Shown here: piece by piece, positions 1 to 7,939 of the stretch
How positions within the stretch are numbered: the first letter of the stretch is position 1
Layout of the letters: each line of letters begins with the position of its first letter
NCBI RefSeq assembly: GCF_040744945.1
Contig: NZ_CP160453.1
Span: 7,750,001-7,814,000 of the forward strand
Direction of reading: 5' to 3'
DNA: 64,000 bases
Source of the DNA: Saccharothrix sp. HUAS TT1
GTDB lineage: Bacteria > Actinomycetota > Actinomycetes > Mycobacteriales > Pseudonocardiaceae
The notes under the pieces: model-generated
Told to the model about the DNA's origin: nothing
The model's input: only the letters and a program-made list of their open reading frames with translations
The model's database searches: none
Translations under genes and position numbers: made by a program

Positions 1-131
1 CTGACGTCCATTCGTTGACGTCTTCGCAACATCGGCGTTACGCTCCGAGAGAGCGCTCTCTCAGCGCCTCCGGTGCCACGGAGGCACAGCTCCCGGGCCA
101 TCTCGTGCCCCTTACCTCGTCAGGTAGGACC

Positions 132-2336
132 ATGAGCTCTCCCCGTTCCCTGTCACGGGTGCTGACCGCCGCGCTGGCGCTCGGCCTCGCCGCGGTGCTC
201 AGCCCCGTGATCACCCAGTCCGCGCAGGCCGCCGAGTGCGGCACGACCAACGTCGCGCTGAACCGGCCCGCGACCGCGTCGTCCACCGAGAACGGAGGCA
301 CCCCTGCCGCCGCCGCCTTCGACGGCAACACCGGCACCCGCTGGTCCAGCGCGTTCGCCGACCCGCAGTGGGTCCAGGTCGACCTCGGCTCCACGCAGCA
401 GGTCTGCCGCGTGACGCTGACCTGGGAGGCCGCGTACGGCCGGTCGTTCCAGGTGCAGCTGTCCGACAACGGCTCCACTTGGAACAACGCCTACTCCACC
501 ACCACCAGCACGGGCGGCGTGCAGAACCTGACCATCGCGGGCTCCGGCCGCTACGTCCGGGTCCACGGCACCGCTCGCGCCACCGGTTACGGCTACTCGC
601 TCTGGGAGGTGGCGGTCAACACCGAGACCACCGGTGGGATCGTCATCCCGCCGACCGACCCGCGCAACCCCGACTTCGGCCCCAACGTGCTGGTCTACGG
701 GCCGGGCTACGACCGGGTCGCGATGCAGAACCGGTTGAACCAGATCTCCACCCAGATGAAGACCAACCAGTTCGGCACCGAGCGGTACGCGGTGCTGTAC
801 AAGCCGGGCGTGTACGACGCGGACGTCAACCTCCGCTTCTACACCCAGGTCGCGGGCCTCGGCCTGCGCCCGGACGACGTGCGGCTCAACGGCCACGTGC
901 GCGTCGAGGCGGACTGGCTGCAGCAGGGCGACAACCCGAACAACCTGGGCAACGCCACCCAGAACTTCTGGCGCCAGGCGGAGAACCTGCACGTCAACCT
1001 GCCCGCCGGGCAGATCGAGCGGTGGGCCGTCTCGCAGGCCGCGTCCTACCGGCGCATGCACCTCAGCGGCCAGATCCACCTGTGGAACGGCAGCGACGGC
1101 TGGGCGTCCGGCGGTCTGATCGTGGACAGCAAGATCGACGGCGTCGCGGTGTCCGGTTCGCAGCAGCAGTTCCTGACCCGCAACAGCAACCTCGCGGGCG
1201 GCTGGAGCGGTTCGGTGTGGAACATGGTGTTCGTCGGCACGCAGGGCGCGCCCGCGCAGCACTTCCCCAACCCCTCGCACACCACCGTCGACACCTCGCC
1301 GGTCGTGCGCGAGAAGCCGTTCCTGTACTTCGAGAACGGCGAGTACAAGGTGTTCGTCCCGGCGGTGCGGCAGAACGCCCGCGGCACCAGCTGGGAGTCC
1401 GGCGCGCCCGCCGGCCAGTCCCTCTCGCTGGCCGACTTCTTCATCGTCAAGCCCGGGACCCCGGTGGCGACGACGAACGCGGCGCTGGCGCAGGGCAAGC
1501 ACCTGCTGCTGACGCCCGGTGTGCACCACCTGACCGACACGATCAACGTGACCCGGCCGAACACCGTGGTGCTGGGCCTGGGCCTGGCGACCCTGTCCCC
1601 CGACACCGGCAAGGCCGCGATGGCCGTGTCCGATGTGGACGGCGTGAAGCTGGCCGGCTTCCTGGTCGACGCCGGTGTGCAGAACTCCCCCGTGCTGCTC
1701 CAGCTGGGCCCGGCGAACTCGTCGGCCTCGCACGCCGCCAACCCGACCTCGATCCACGACGTGTACCTGCGCGTCGGCGGTCCGCAGGCGGGCAAGGCGA
1801 CGGTGTCGCTGGAGGTCAACTCGGACAACGTGATCATCGACCACACCTGGGTGTGGCGCGCCGACCACGGCACGGGCCCGACCGGCTGGAACGCCAACAC
1901 CGGCCGCAACGGCGTCATCGTCAACGGCGACAACGTGACGGCTTACGGGTTGTTCGTCGAGCACTACCAGCAGTACAACACGGTGTGGAACGGCAACGGC
2001 GGCCGCACGTACTTCTACCAGAACGAGCTGCCGTACGACCCGCCGAACCAGGCCGCGTGGATGAACGGCTCCCAGCTCGGCTGGGCCGGGTACAAGGTGG
2101 CCGACCACGTCACCACGCACGAGGGCTGGGGCATGGGGGTGTACTCGTTCAACCAGGCCGACCCGAGCATCCGGACGGCCAACGGCTTCGAGGTGCCCAA
2201 CCGGCCGGGCGTGCGGATGCACGACCTGGTGACGGTGTCGCTCGGCGGTGTCGGCACGATCGACAACGTCATCAACGGCATCGGCGGCGCGGCGAACATG
2301 GCCACGCAGCAGCGGTACGTCGTCAACTACCCGTGA
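132..2336 (+). CDS. Secreted discoidin (F5/8 type C) plus right-handed beta-helix protein
   Basis: The 734-residue product begins with a Sec signal peptide (about residues 1-33, ending AQA-A). A discoidin-like carbohydrate-binding domain follows (about 40-165; ALNRPATASS, WVQVDLG, RYVRVHG). The rest looks like a two-part pectate-lyase/GH55-like beta-helix, with an N-terminal half opening VLVYGPGYDR and a second half opening near TPVATTNAALAQGKHLLL. Homologues are often named 'adenylyl cyclase' or 'coagulation factor 5/8 protein'; neither name describes this architecture. A role in binding and perhaps cleaving an extracellular glycan is inferred from the folds. I chose the ATG at 132, preceded by AGGTAGG, because the upstream extension is not signal-like. 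The catalytic residues are not identifiable by eye. Confidence 0.85.
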   Translation: MSSPRSLSRVLTAALALGLAAVLSPVITQSAQAAECGTTNVALNRPATASSTENGGTPAAAAFDGNTGTRWSSAFADPQWVQVDLGSTQQVCRVTLTWEAAYGRSFQVQLSDNGSTWNNAYSTTTSTGGVQNLTIAGSGRYVRVHGTARATGYGYSLWEVAVNTETTGGIVIPPTDPRNPDFGPNVLVYGPGYDRVAMQNRLNQISTQMKTNQFGTERYAVLYKPGVYDADVNLRFYTQVAGLGLRPDDVRLNGHVRVEADWLQQGDNPNNLGNATQNFWRQAENLHVNLPAGQIERWAVSQAASYRRMHLSGQIHLWNGSDGWASGGLIVDSKIDGVAVSGSQQQFLTRNSNLAGGWSGSVWNMVFVGTQGAPAQHFPNPSHTTVDTSPVVREKPFLYFENGEYKVFVPAVRQNARGTSWESGAPAGQSLSLADFFIVKPGTPVATTNAALAQGKHLLLTPGVHHLTDTINVTRPNTVVLGLGLATLSPDTGKAAMAVSDVDGVKLAGFLVDAGVQNSPVLLQLGPANSSASHAANPTSIHDVYLRVGGPQAGKATVSLEVNSDNVIIDHTWVWRADHGTGPTGWNANTGRNGVIVNGDNVTAYGLFVEHYQQYNTVWNGNGGRTYFYQNELPYDPPNQAAWMNGSQLGWAGYKVADHVTTHEGWGMGVYSFNQADPSIRTANGFEVPNRPGVRMHDLVTVSLGGVGTIDNVINGIGGAANMATQQRYVVNYP

Positions 2337-2386
2337 CGTCCCGGCAGTTCCGGTAGTCCTGCTGGTCCTGATCGCTCTGATCGGGT

Positions 2387-2427
2387 GAACCGCCCGTCGA
2401 GGCCCCGGTGGTCTCGGCGGGCGGTTC
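2387..2427 (+). terminator. Hairpin terminator after the discoidin gene
   Basis: A 10-bp perfect stem (GAACCGCCCG / CGGGCGGTTC) encloses a 21-nt loop about 50 nt after the stop and ends in TTCTTCG. It also lies just beyond the end of the convergent gene that stops at 2466, so it may serve both. Confidence 0.6.
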
Positions 2428-2465
2428 TTCGTCCTTCGGCGGGGGTCGGACCGGGCCGCCCGTCG

Positions 2466-3332
2466 CTAGTACCCGGACAGCGGCACGGAGTTGGTCGGCA
2501 TCCGGACGGCGCGCAGGAACGCGGGCAGCAGCCACGGCCGGCGGCCGGTGACGCGCAGCTTCCCGGCCAGCGCGGCGCGGGTGCGGCTGACCCGGCCGAA
2601 CAGCACGAGGTGCAGCGCGGCCGGGTCGAAGCCCAGCCGGACGTCCACCGGGCCGCCCGGCTCCTCGACCGAGACCCGGCCGCGGTGCAGGACGAGCGTC
2701 ACCGGGTTGGTGTGGCGGGAGCGGAAGGCGACGGCGATGCGGCGGTCGCGCGGCGGCTCGCCGTCGAGCAGGCTGCCGACGTCGTGGCGGACCATGCCGA
2801 CGATGAAGAGGTCGAAGAACAGCCCGGCCTCGTGCGGCGGGATCGCCCACGGCGCGCCGACGGCGCGGGCGATGTCCCAGCCGTGGATCAGCAGCTCGTT
2901 CACCAGGTGGGCGAGCACACCGGCCACCGGCACCCGGGACGCGCCCAGCCACGGCACGGTCCGCGCCGGGTCCGTCCTCGCGGTCACGTCCACGATGACG
3001 CCGACCAGTGACCGGAGGGCGGCGGCCAGGGCCGCGGGGTCGCGCTCGCGGAACCGGCGCAGCGCCAGGTCGTTGAGGTCGGCGACGGTGTCCACCGTGA
3101 CGGTCGGGATGCGGGCGGCCAGGGCGGGGTCGACGACCTCGGCCCCGTCGGGCGCGAGCAGCGTGGTGTAGATCGAGGCGATCGCGACGACGTGCGCGGC
3201 GGTGTCGGCGACGGTCCAGTCGGCCGTGGCGGCCGCGCCCGGCTCCGAGGCGACGACCAGGTCGGCGAACCGCTCGGTGACGGCGGGCAGCACCTCGCGC
3301 ACCGCCACCCACTGCTCGGACATCTCAGCCAC
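2466..3332 (-). CDS. Maleylpyruvate isomerase N-terminal (DinB-like) and SCP2-like domain protein
   Basis: The product has 288 residues. The N-terminal half has the helical-bundle signature of the mycothiol-dependent maleylpyruvate isomerase family (WTVADTAAHVVA and a later NELLIHGWDIARA stretch, with conserved His residues that bind metal in this family). The C-terminal half (VDVRLGFDPAALHLVLFG...LRVTGRRPWLLP) resembles the SCP2-like tail seen in related actinobacterial proteins. The family uses mycothiol or acts as an uncharacterised metal-dependent transferase; the substrate is unknown here. An upstream ATG at 3344 is possible, but a TATGGT box ends 7 nt before the GTG at 3332, which suggests a leaderless start there. 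The neighbours give no pathway. Confidence 0.8.
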   Translation of the reverse strand: MAEMSEQWVAVREVLPAVTERFADLVVASEPGAAATADWTVADTAAHVVAIASIYTTLLAPDGAEVVDPALAARIPTVTVDTVADLNDLALRRFRERDPAALAAALRSLVGVIVDVTARTDPARTVPWLGASRVPVAGVLAHLVNELLIHGWDIARAVGAPWAIPPHEAGLFFDLFIVGMVRHDVGSLLDGEPPRDRRIAVAFRSRHTNPVTLVLHRGRVSVEEPGGPVDVRLGFDPAALHLVLFGRVSRTRAALAGKLRVTGRRPWLLPAFLRAVRMPTNSVPLSGY

Positions 3333-3467
3333 GAGCGTGACCATAACAGTGGGATGCTTCTTCGCGGTTGCGCTGATCCCGCGCGCTCCCCGGTCCATGA
3401 TGTCCGGTATCAGCGAGCAATCGTTGCAAGTGAGCCGTGCCGTGCTGGACCACCGCGGACGCCGCTC

Positions 3468-4168
3468 GTGCGGCGGGGGTTGGCGGCGGTCCTCCTGGTC
3501 GCCGCCGTGGTGAGCCTCGCGCCCGGGTGGTGGGCGCGGGTGGCGGTGGCGCGGGGCTCCTGCTGTGGGCCTGCTGGACCGGCCCGGGGTCTCGGCGGCC
3601 GGCTGGAGCACGAGGGACCGGCTCGACGCGGTGAAGGTCGTGCCGGCGGTCGTGGGCGGCGCCGGGGCCGTCGTGGCGCCGGCCGTGGCGTGCCGACGGC
3701 AGCGGCTCAACGAGCTGGACGCCTATCGCGAAGACGCCAAGGTCCTGCTCGACCGGTTCGGCAAGGCCGCCGAGCTGCTGGGCGCGCCGGACGACGCGGT
3801 CGCACCCGCTACCGCGAGCCGGGACCCGAGGCAGGAGCGACAGGTCCGGCTCACCGTGGTCCGGCTCATCCGGGACAACCTCCACCTCCCCGAACACGAT
3901 CCGCGGACCTGGCGCGGTCACGACTTCGACTTCACCGGGGCTGTCTTCGACGGTGGCGACTTCTCCGGCGCGACGTTCGCCGGCGCGGGCGTCGTCACGT
4001 TCGCCGACGCCACGATCACCGGTCGGCTGTCGTTCGCCGGTGCGACGTTCGCCGGCGGGGTCGTCTCGTCCGACCGCGCCCGGTTCGCCGGTGGCGGCAT
4101 CTCCCTGGCCGGCGGGCGCCACCGTGCCCGCCGGCTTGCGACTAGCGCCCGCCGCCGCACCGGAGTGA
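3468..4168 (+). pseudogene. Frameshifted pentapeptide-repeat membrane protein
   Basis: Pieces of one protein lie in three frames. A hydrophobic segment (RRGLAAVLLVAAVVSLAPGWW) starts at GTG 3468. A second one (AGLLLWA) lies near 3553 in another frame. From about 3571 a third frame gives LLDRPGVSAAGWSTRDRLDAVK, then a juxtamembrane region and pentapeptide repeats (FTGAVFDGGDFSGATFAG, FAGATFAGG). Near 4113 the frame shifts again, after which AGATVPAGLRLAP runs to the stop at 4168. Without that shift the frame stays open, antisense through the next gene. Relatives have a conserved block of about 30 residues (VYALARLA...CAYLRMPY) after LLG.PDDAV; here it is missing. Several frameshifts plus a deletion indicate a dead gene rather than a single sequencing error. 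Confidence 0.7.
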
Positions 4169-4188
4169 GCCGGCGCGCGACCGCCCGG

Positions 4189-5337
4189 TCAGGCGCCGAC
4201 CGGGTGGGGTCGTCGCTGCGGCGCGCGGTAGGCGAAGTCCCACACCGCTTCCACGGGGCCGCGCGCGAACCGGCGCATCCACCACGACGCCCCCGCCACC
4301 AGCAGGGCCGAGACCACCAGCCACACGCCGACGGTGAACCACGCGCCGGAGTTCCCCCACCGCTGCGCCAGGCCCAGACCCCACTGGTAGCACAGCGCGG
4401 ACGCGATCAGGTTCTGCCCGACGTAGCAGCTCAGCGCCGACCGGCCGACCGCCGTGAGCCCGCCGCGCAGCACGCCCGGTTCCGCGCGCATCCGGTTGAC
4501 CAGCGCGGTGATGCCGCCGAGCAGCCCGAACGCCACCAGCGGCGCGCACACGTACCGGTCCACGGCGAACCAGTCCGCGCCCGCCAACGTGGTCGCGACG
4601 TTCAGCGGCACGCCGACGCCCAACCCCCACACCACCAACCGCCGCTGGATCAGCGCCCCGCGCGCGGAGTCCTCCAGCGCGCCCGCCTTGAACAGCCGCG
4701 CACCGGCCAGGAACAGCACGGCGCTCAGCGGCAGCACCAGGAAGCCCTCGGAGCGGAAGAGCGCGAAGTGCTCGACGCGGGCCAGCACGCCGCCCCACCA
4801 GCTGTCCGTCGCCGGCACGAACCCCGGGTCGCCGACGGTGGCGCCACCGGCCAGCAGCGCGACCGTGATCAGGCCGACGACGGCCACGTTCACCGCGCCC
4901 ATCGCGACCATCCACCAGGTCTGCACGCGTCGGCCACGCCCCACCAGGAACGCCACCAGCACCGACACCACCGCGTAGAACATCAGCACGTCGAACTCGA
5001 AGACCAGCACGTAGTGCAGCAGGCCCTCGAACAGCAGCAGCGCCGACCGCCACAGGTACCAGCCCGGCCACCGCTGCCCGCGGCGCACCGCCGAACCGTG
5101 CTGGATCGCCAGGCCGACGCCGAACATGATCGACAGCAGCCCGAGGAACTTCCCGTTGGTCAGCAGCTGGAGCAGCGACTCGACGGCCTCCCCCGCGTCC
5201 GCGCCGACGCCGGAGCCGAAGTCGGTCAAGAACCCCAATGCCCCCTGCGGGTGCGTGAACACCCAGACGTTCGTGCCGAACGTGCCCAGGATCGCCACCC
5301 CGCGCAGCACGTCCAGCGCCGCGATGCGTTCGCCCAT
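4189..5337 (-). CDS. DUF418 (YeiB-like) integral membrane protein
   Basis: The 382-residue protein has about eight to ten hydrophobic helices and the family opening ERIAALDVLRGVAILGTF. The C-terminal DUF418 signature includes LTAVGRSALSCYVGQN followed by GPVEAVWDF. The molecular function of YeiB/DUF418 proteins is not established; they are related to the acyltransferase-3-like membrane fold. I chose ATG 5337 because GGAGG lies five bases upstream; a GTG at 5349 would put the start inside that ribosome-binding site. It stands alone, convergent to the pentapeptide pseudogene. Confidence 0.88.
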   Translation of the reverse strand: MGERIAALDVLRGVAILGTFGTNVWVFTHPQGALGFLTDFGSGVGADAGEAVESLLQLLTNGKFLGLLSIMFGVGLAIQHGSAVRRGQRWPGWYLWRSALLLFEGLLHYVLVFEFDVLMFYAVVSVLVAFLVGRGRRVQTWWMVAMGAVNVAVVGLITVALLAGGATVGDPGFVPATDSWWGGVLARVEHFALFRSEGFLVLPLSAVLFLAGARLFKAGALEDSARGALIQRRLVVWGLGVGVPLNVATTLAGADWFAVDRYVCAPLVAFGLLGGITALVNRMRAEPGVLRGGLTAVGRSALSCYVGQNLIASALCYQWGLGLAQRWGNSGAWFTVGVWLVVSALLVAGASWWMRRFARGPVEAVWDFAYRAPQRRPHPVGA

Positions 5338-5475
5338 GTCCCCCTCCACGGCTCGCTTGCGCGGTCGACGGTAGGGCGGGGGTCGATCACCGGTCGTCGG
5401 CCGAAGGTCCGCGATCGTGTCGCACCTTCGGAGGATGGCCGCGGCGGTCGTCGCCGAATGGGACGGACGCCCGGA

Positions 5476-6621
5476 CTACCGGCGGCGGCTCGCGGCCTGG
5501 CGGGCGAGGGCGCCGGCGCCCAGGACCATGATGAGCGCGACCAAGCCCCAACGCCGCTGGTCGCGCACGTTGTTGTCGACCAGCGCCACCTCGTCCGGCT
5601 GCCGCTCGGGCACTTCCAGGGCGCGCGGGGGCGGCGGTGGGGGTGGGGGTGGCGGCAGCGTGTGCGGTGACGGGGACGGCGGGGTGTAGGGCGGCAGGGT
5701 GAACGGCGGTGGGGGCACCGCGAGTTCGGGGGCCGGCGGGGTGGTCGTCGTGGTCGTCGGCGGTGGCGTGCGGGCGGGCGTGGTGGTCGGTGGCGGGGTG
5801 GTGGTCGGGGCGGGCGTGGTGGTCGGGGCCGGGGTGGTCGTCGGCGCCGGCGTCGTGGTCGTGGTCGGGGCGGGGGTCGTCGTCGTGATCGGCGGCGGGG
5901 CGGGTAGGCAGCCGGACGAGTCGATGGTGTTCAGCGCCTGCTTGGACGAGATCTCGGTGACCAGGCCCGAGCCGTCCAGCGCCACCCGCCACAGCGAGCT
6001 GCGGCCGTCGTGGCGGTTGTTGGTCGCGTAGAGCGCGCCGTCCGGCGCGAGGGTCGCGGCGCCGTAGCCCGTGCCGCCGGGCAGCGGGCCGACCCCCGGC
6101 ACGACCTTCGTCCGGCCCGTGCCCGGGTCGATGCTGACGACGACGCCGTGGCCGCGCACGTGGGTGGCGACGCCGTAGAGGAGGCCGTCGGCCGGGTTGA
6201 GGTCGAAGTCGTCGACGGTCAAGCCCACCCACGGCCACAGCCACGCCTCGTGCACGACGTCCCCGTAGTGGCGGCTGTTCGGGTCGATGTCCACCGAGTG
6301 CAGCCACTCCCCGATCCGCACCACCAGCCGCTCGCCGACCACCGCGCCCGCCTTCGCGTTGCGCAGCAGCGGTGACGGGTGGGTCGGCTTGCCGACCACC
6401 CGCCCGGACCGGTCGAGCGCCACCAGCCTGCCGTGCTGGTCCACGCCGTAGACGAGGTTCTGCCCGGCCGAGTAGCCAATGGCGTTCAACCGCACGTCCA
6501 GCACGGCGAGCGACGTCGACTCGCCGGACGGGAACCGCACCCGGAAGGCGGTCGACGGGCCGTGCGCGCTCGCCTCCACCTGGATGGCGGTGCACACGAC
6601 CTGCGCGAGCGCGTCGATCAT
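5476..6621 (-). CDS. DUF6923-like beta-propeller with Thr/Pro stalk and C-terminal membrane anchor
   Basis: The product has 381 residues. Residues of about 10-260 form repeated propeller-like strands (LVYGVDQHGRLVALD, DGLLYGVATHVRGHG, DGALYATNNRHDG) resembling DUF6923. A low-complexity TTTPAP-type stalk and a run of prolines follow. The protein ends with one hydrophobic helix (WGLVALIMVLGAGALA) and RRR, as in a wall or membrane anchor, but no LPXTG motif is visible. Oddly, there is no clear N-terminal signal peptide at MIDALAQVV. Its ATG overlaps the stop of the upstream DUF4239 gene by 4 bp (ATGA), so the two are translationally coupled. The function is unknown; a surface or membrane-tethered propeller is inferred. 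Confidence 0.78.
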   Translation of the reverse strand: MIDALAQVVCTAIQVEASAHGPSTAFRVRFPSGESTSLAVLDVRLNAIGYSAGQNLVYGVDQHGRLVALDRSGRVVGKPTHPSPLLRNAKAGAVVGERLVVRIGEWLHSVDIDPNSRHYGDVVHEAWLWPWVGLTVDDFDLNPADGLLYGVATHVRGHGVVVSIDPGTGRTKVVPGVGPLPGGTGYGAATLAPDGALYATNNRHDGRSSLWRVALDGSGLVTEISSKQALNTIDSSGCLPAPPPITTTTPAPTTTTTPAPTTTPAPTTTPAPTTTPPPTTTPARTPPPTTTTTTPPAPELAVPPPPFTLPPYTPPSPSPHTLPPPPPPPPPPRALEVPERQPDEVALVDNNVRDQRRWGLVALIMVLGAGALARQAASRRR

Positions 6622-7376
6622 CCCAACCGCTCCACCGCGGCCTCGAAGGCGTCCGGGCTCACGCCCGCGCCGCCGCCGAACGGGTTCTGCAGCTGGTAGG
6701 TCGCGTACAGCAGCAGGGTGATGGTGGCGGCGAGGGTGGCGACGATGAGCACGTGCGTGCGGATCCGCGGTCCGCCGAACAGCAGCGGCAGGCACACGGA
6801 CAGCACGCTGCCCGCGATCAGCACGAACCACACCACCGCGCTGACCCCGCCGCCCGCCGCGTCCAGCCGCACCTGCCTGGCCTCGTAGACCTGCCAGAGC
6901 CTGCTCGCGGCCTCGGTCTTGCGCTCGACCTGCCAGCCGTCGTCCGCGGACGCCTCGGCCACGACCTGGCGCAGCCGGTCGAGCTGGGCCCAACCGGTCG
7001 ACTGGACGTCGTCGCCCGCGGTCATCTCCGGCCACTCGTCGTTGATGACCGTCTCGGCGTACTGGCGGGACAGCTCGCGCACCTCGGCGCCGGTCTCCGG
7101 CGACACGGCGTCGCTGGCCCAGGTGGCGGCCACCAGCCCGTCCGCCTCCTGGTAGGCGGCGTCGGCCGCGTCCGTGACCGCGTCGAACAGGGCGATGAGC
7201 ACGAACGCCACCAGGACCGCGTGCAGGCCGCCCACGATCGTGAACACCTGCCCCGCGGCCTCGTTGTTGGCCGAACGGCCTTCCAGTTCGCCGTACCTGC
7301 GGATCAGGTACGCGAACCCGGCGGCGACGACCGCCGCACCGCCGACCCACAGCAGACCTGTGAGGTAAATGCTCAT
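6618..7376 (-). CDS. DUF4239 membrane protein
   Basis: The 252-residue protein has two N-terminal membrane helices (about 7-30 and 45-66), a central soluble helical region rich in charged residues (about 70-185), and two C-terminal helices (VWFVLIAGSVLSVCLPLL and VLIVATLAATITLLLYA). This topology matches the DUF4239 family, which is distantly compared with bestrophin-type channels; the function is not established. The upstream sequence contains AAAGG at a suitable distance from ATG 7376. It forms an operon with the stalked propeller, overlapping by 4 bp, so the two products may act in one membrane complex; that is inference. Confidence 0.82.
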   Translation of the reverse strand: MSIYLTGLLWVGGAAVVAAGFAYLIRRYGELEGRSANNEAAGQVFTIVGGLHAVLVAFVLIALFDAVTDAADAAYQEADGLVAATWASDAVSPETGAEVRELSRQYAETVINDEWPEMTAGDDVQSTGWAQLDRLRQVVAEASADDGWQVERKTEAASRLWQVYEARQVRLDAAGGGVSAVVWFVLIAGSVLSVCLPLLFGGPRIRTHVLIVATLAATITLLLYATYQLQNPFGGGAGVSPDAFEAAVERLG

Positions 7377-7576
7377 CGACTACCTTTCGCCACTCCGGGT
7401 GAATTCCACGATCCGCCGAATCCACGCCTAAGGAAGGTAGCGATCCGCCCGATCGGAGGAAAGAAGTTTCATCCGTGTGCCGGTAAATGGCAAACCGTCA
7501 GGGGATGCGGCCTGCGGAAATCACCCTGACGAGCGAAAGAGGACCGCGCCTTTGCGGAGTAGGCCAACCTATCGAG

Positions 7577-7880
7577 TTAATTCTTTAGCCCGAAGGGGTC
7601 ATCTTTATCGCGACAGACCGTCGCATCCCGGGACAGCTCGCGCCTCACCTCACCAAGAGCAGGGACCAGCCGGCGCGGCAGCGTGCGCAGCCTGCCGGTC
7701 GGGAACGCCACCAGCACGTGCGCGAGCAGCAACGGCCGGCCCTTGGCCACCAGCACGAACAGCAACCCGATCCGGTTGCGCGGCTGCACCCGGCGGCTGA
7801 TCACCCCGCGATCACGAAGACCGCGCTCACCGCGACGATCGCGGTCGGCAGCAGCGTGCGCCCGAGGTGGCCGTTCGGCG
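7577..7880 (-). pseudogene. Remnant of a membrane sensor (histidine-kinase-like) protein
   Basis: On the minus strand one frame reads GRTLLPTAIVAVSAVFVIAG and then stops. The next frame continues at the same point with ISRRVQPRNRIGLLFVLVAKG and LLLAHVLVAFPTGRLR, ending at 7577. Joined, these resemble the N-terminal membrane region of actinobacterial NarL-type sensor kinases (FVIAGVI.RRR.P.NRIG and LLAHLLLAFP.GRL). No kinase domain remains. A single base change near 7801 breaks the frame. It could also be another membrane protein with a similar helix pattern. Confidence 0.45.
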
Positions 7881-7894
7881 GGGCCGGCCCGGCC

Positions 7895-7939
7895 CAGTCG
7901 GCCCGGCCCAGTCGGCCCGGCCCAGTCGGCCCGGCTCAG
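7895..7939. repeat. 14-bp tandem repeat over the FAD gene stop codon
   Basis: The unit cagtcggcccggcc occurs at 7895, 7909 and 7923 (the third copy ends in t), and a partial copy begins at 7937. The array runs across the TGA (7936-7938) of the minus-strand FAD gene. Confidence 0.85.

Noticed and set aside
5690..5900. Repetitive stretch considered as a CRISPR-like or satellite array
   Set aside because: The repeats encode the TTTPAP stalk of the propeller protein in frame and have no spacer structure.
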